A stretch of 64,000 nucleotides of DNA from positions 2,294,001 through 2,358,000 of the forward strand of contig OZ241368.1 of NCBI GenBank assembly GCA_965200525.1, read 5' to 3'. Positions within the stretch are counted from its first letter, which is position 1; each line of letters starts with the position of its first letter. A program made the translations under genes and the position numbers. The DNA comes from JANNPJ01 sp965200525. GTDB lineage: Bacteria > Actinomycetota > Actinomycetes > Actinomycetales > Kineosporiaceae. This document shows positions 62,279 to 64,000 of this stretch, piece by piece. The notes beneath the pieces were generated by a model. That model searched no databases and was not told where the DNA came from. It worked only from the letters and a program-made list of their open reading frames with translations.

Positions 62279-64000
62279 TAGGCCAGGCTATCGAGGTGCG
62301 GCTGCACCGGCGGCAGGGCCAGGCCCCGCGGCCCCATTCGCGGGGCCGGCGTCGGCGCCCGGTCCCCCTCGACCCGGACCGTGGTGCCGCCCCAGCCGAC
62401 GATGCCGACCCGGCGGACCAGCCGGGGCACGTCCTCGACCGCCATCGGCGGTGTGAACAGGTAACCCTGGGCCAGGTGGCAGCCCATCTCCTGGAGCGCC
62501 CGCCGGGTGCCCGGGTCGGTGACCCCTTCGGCCACGATCTCCAGCCCGAGGTTGCGGCCGAGGTCGATGATCGACTGCACCACGGCCCGGTCCCGCGGGC
62601 TCTCATACATCCGCTGGGTGAACGACTGGTGGATCTTCATCTGGTCGACCGGCAGCCGGCTGAGGTAGGTCAGTGAGGAGTAGCCGGTGCCGAAGTCGTC
62701 CACCGACAGGTGCACGCCCATCTCCCGCAGCTTGGACAGCACCTCGTCGGCCAGCTTGGGCTCGGCCAGGGCGCTGCTCTCGGTGATCTCCAGCGAGAGC
62801 AGGTCGGCCGGGATCCGGTAGAGGGCCAGGGCCCGCCCGATCTGGTCGGGCAGGGTCTCGTCGGTGGGCCAGCGCGGCGCCAGGTTGACCGTCACCCGCA
62901 GCGGGTAGCCGGCGTCCATCCAGACCCGGCAGGCGGCCAGGGCCTGGTCGAGCACCCGCTTGGACAGGGCCGGCACCTGACCGCTGCGCTCGGCCGCGGC
63001 GAAGAACTCCTCCGGCGGGATCTCGCCCAGGGTCGGGTGCTGCCAGCGGGCCAGGGCCTCGAACGAGTGGACGGCGCCGGTGGCCAGGTCGACCAGCGGC
63101 TGGACGACGATCCCGATCTCGTCGGCCCGGATCGCGTCGCGCAGGTCGGAGGCCAGGGTCAGACCCTCGGGCGACTGGATGGTCATGTCCGAGGAGTACA
63201 TCCGCCAGCCGGCCGCCGCCGACTTGGCCACGTACATCGCCACGTCGGCCTTGCGCAGCAGGTCGGCCCCGGTCTTGCCGTGGGCCGGGCCGAGCGCGAT
63301 GCCGAGCGAGCCACCGACCCGCAACCGGGTGCCGGCCAGCGACACCGGCTCCTCGAAAGCGGCCAGCAGTTTGACCGCGAGGGCCTGGGCGGTCGCGGCG
63401 TCCGGGCTGCCGGACAGCACCGCGAACTCGTCGCCGCCGAGCCGGGCGACCACCGCCTCGGTACCGACCGCCTCCTTGAACCGGCCCGCGAGCACTCGCA
63501 GCAGTTCGTCGCCGGCCGGGTGGCCGAGCGAGTCGTTGATCGCCTTGAAGCCGTTGAAGTCGAGCACCATCACCGCGCACGGGAAGCCCCGGGTGGTCGC
63601 CTCGGCCGCCTCGTCGAGCAGGGTCCGGAAGTTGAGCCGGTTGGGCAGGCCGGTGAGCTCGTCGTGCCGGGCCTCGAAGTGCAACTGCTCGATCAGCCGG
63701 CCGTTGCGCAGCGCGACCGTGCCGTGGTTGGCCACGGTCTCGAGCAGGCGGACGTCGCCGGCCACGAAGCCGCGTTCCTCGCCCAGCCGGTCGGCCACCA
63801 GCAGGTGACCGGCGATCGGGCCGTCGATCCGTAACGGCACGATGATCGCCTCGCGGATCTTCCGGCCGGCCAGGAACTCGACCTCGGCCGGGTTGGCGCC
63901 GCGGACGACCAGCAGTCCGGTGGGCGGGAAGGCCAGGCTCCGGTGATGGGCGCCGGGTTCGACCGGGCCGTAGACCTGCTCACCGCTGCGCAGCGACCAC
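62278..64000 (-). CDS. GAF-GGDEF-EAL cyclic-di-GMP protein, 5' end outside window
   Basis: 574 visible codons; the frame is open to the window edge. Residues up to about 125 look like the C-terminal part of a GAF sensor (IIVPLRIDGPIAGHLLVADR). A diguanylate cyclase domain follows, starting DELTGLPNRLNF, with the intact active-site motif ARLGGDEFAVL but no RxxD inhibitory site five residues ahead. The EAL phosphodiesterase domain has SFEALARWQHP, VNLAPRW, VDDFGTGYSSLTYLSRLPVDQMKIH and VAEGVTDP, so both activities could be present. It likely adjusts cyclic-di-GMP in response to a ligand of the GAF domain. Last codons overlap pyrE. Confidence 0.93.
   Translation of the reverse strand, partial: WSLRSGEQVYGPVEPGAHHRSLAFPPTGLLVVRGANPAEVEFLAGRKIREAIIVPLRIDGPIAGHLLVADRLGEERGFVAGDVRLLETVANHGTVALRNGRLIEQLHFEARHDELTGLPNRLNFRTLLDEAAEATTRGFPCAVMVLDFNGFKAINDSLGHPAGDELLRVLAGRFKEAVGTEAVVARLGGDEFAVLSGSPDAATAQALAVKLLAAFEEPVSLAGTRLRVGGSLGIALGPAHGKTGADLLRKADVAMYVAKSAAAGWRMYSSDMTIQSPEGLTLASDLRDAIRADEIGIVVQPLVDLATGAVHSFEALARWQHPTLGEIPPEEFFAAAERSGQVPALSKRVLDQALAACRVWMDAGYPLRVTVNLAPRWPTDETLPDQIGRALALYRIPADLLSLEITESSALAEPKLADEVLSKLREMGVHLSVDDFGTGYSSLTYLSRLPVDQMKIHQSFTQRMYESPRDRAVVQSIIDLGRNLGLEIVAEGVTDPGTRRALQEMGCHLAQGYLFTPPMAVEDVPRLVRRVGIVGWGGTTVRVEGDRAPTPAPRMGPRGLALPPVQPHLDSLA

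Overview
The window is a GC-rich (about 70% by eye) segment of an actinobacterial chromosome. Supporting signs are frequent GTG starts, 4-bp GTGA/ATGA stop-start overlaps, Actinobacteria-typical families (DUF3151, DUF6457, DUF1206, MT0933-like antitoxin, Ku with a Lys/Ala tail, 13E12-type HNH remnants), and gene neighbourhoods (purA, DUF3151, fba, DedA, SpoU methylase, pyrE) that recall Mycobacterium tuberculosis around Rv0357c-Rv0382c. The genus cannot be fixed from sequence alone. No tRNA, rRNA, CRISPR array, complete insertion sequence or prophage was recognised.

Layout. 1-4.9 kb: the 5' part of purF, a divergent acyltransferase-3 membrane protein, an HNH-endonuclease pseudogene, a small membrane protein and a sterol-carrier-like protein. 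4.9-8.6 kb: a secreted DUF1501/DUF1800 pair and a methyltransferase. 8.6-12.8 kb: an ABC sugar importer with a divergent LacI regulator and a 30-bp palindrome between them. 12.8-16.8 kb: a complete potABCD-type polyamine importer. 16.9-22 kb: a DUF1206 membrane protein, an atypical IspD homologue, purL-purQ-purS. 22-28.6 kb: an alpha/beta hydrolase, then a purine-catabolism operon (8-oxoguanine/guanine deaminase-type amidohydrolase, xanthine dehydrogenase FAD subunit, fused Fe-S/Mo subunit, CDA-fold deaminase). 28.7-35.9 kb: metallo-hydrolase, GDSL esterase, a 40-residue membrane peptide, purD, a lipoprotein, a class III aminotransferase and a FUSC-type membrane protein. 35.9-39 kb: an orphan antitoxin-like protein and a molybdenum-cofactor cluster (moeA, DUF6457, mobA, hxlR). 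39-42.2 kb: a non-homologous end-joining locus (LigD polymerase and ligase as separate genes, divergent ku). 42.2-44 kb: a repeat-rich island around an AbiEi/DUF559-like gene. 44-48 kb: purA, FAD oxidoreductase, DUF3151, fba. 48-55.1 kb: a two-component system, a HAD phosphatase and a PadR-controlled FtsX-type ABC exporter. 55.2-64 kb: aldehyde dehydrogenase, secreted peptidase, rRNA/tRNA methylase, two DedA proteins, LemA, pyrE and a GAF-GGDEF-EAL protein cut by the window end.

How the genes fit together. Purine metabolism is the main theme: purF, purL, purQ, purS, purD and purA make purines, while the deaminase/xanthine dehydrogenase operon breaks them down. Xanthine dehydrogenase needs a molybdenum cofactor, and moeA/mobA lie in the same window. 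PotABCD and the aminobutyraldehyde-dehydrogenase-like enzyme could form a polyamine uptake and use route. Most of the window is conserved housekeeping DNA. The less explained parts are non-coding: two paralogous long hairpins with compensating base changes, a 24-bp element flanking the DUF559 gene in inverted orientation, several minisatellites touching gene ends, and clear palindromic operator candidates upstream of the sugar ABC, potA and padR operons.
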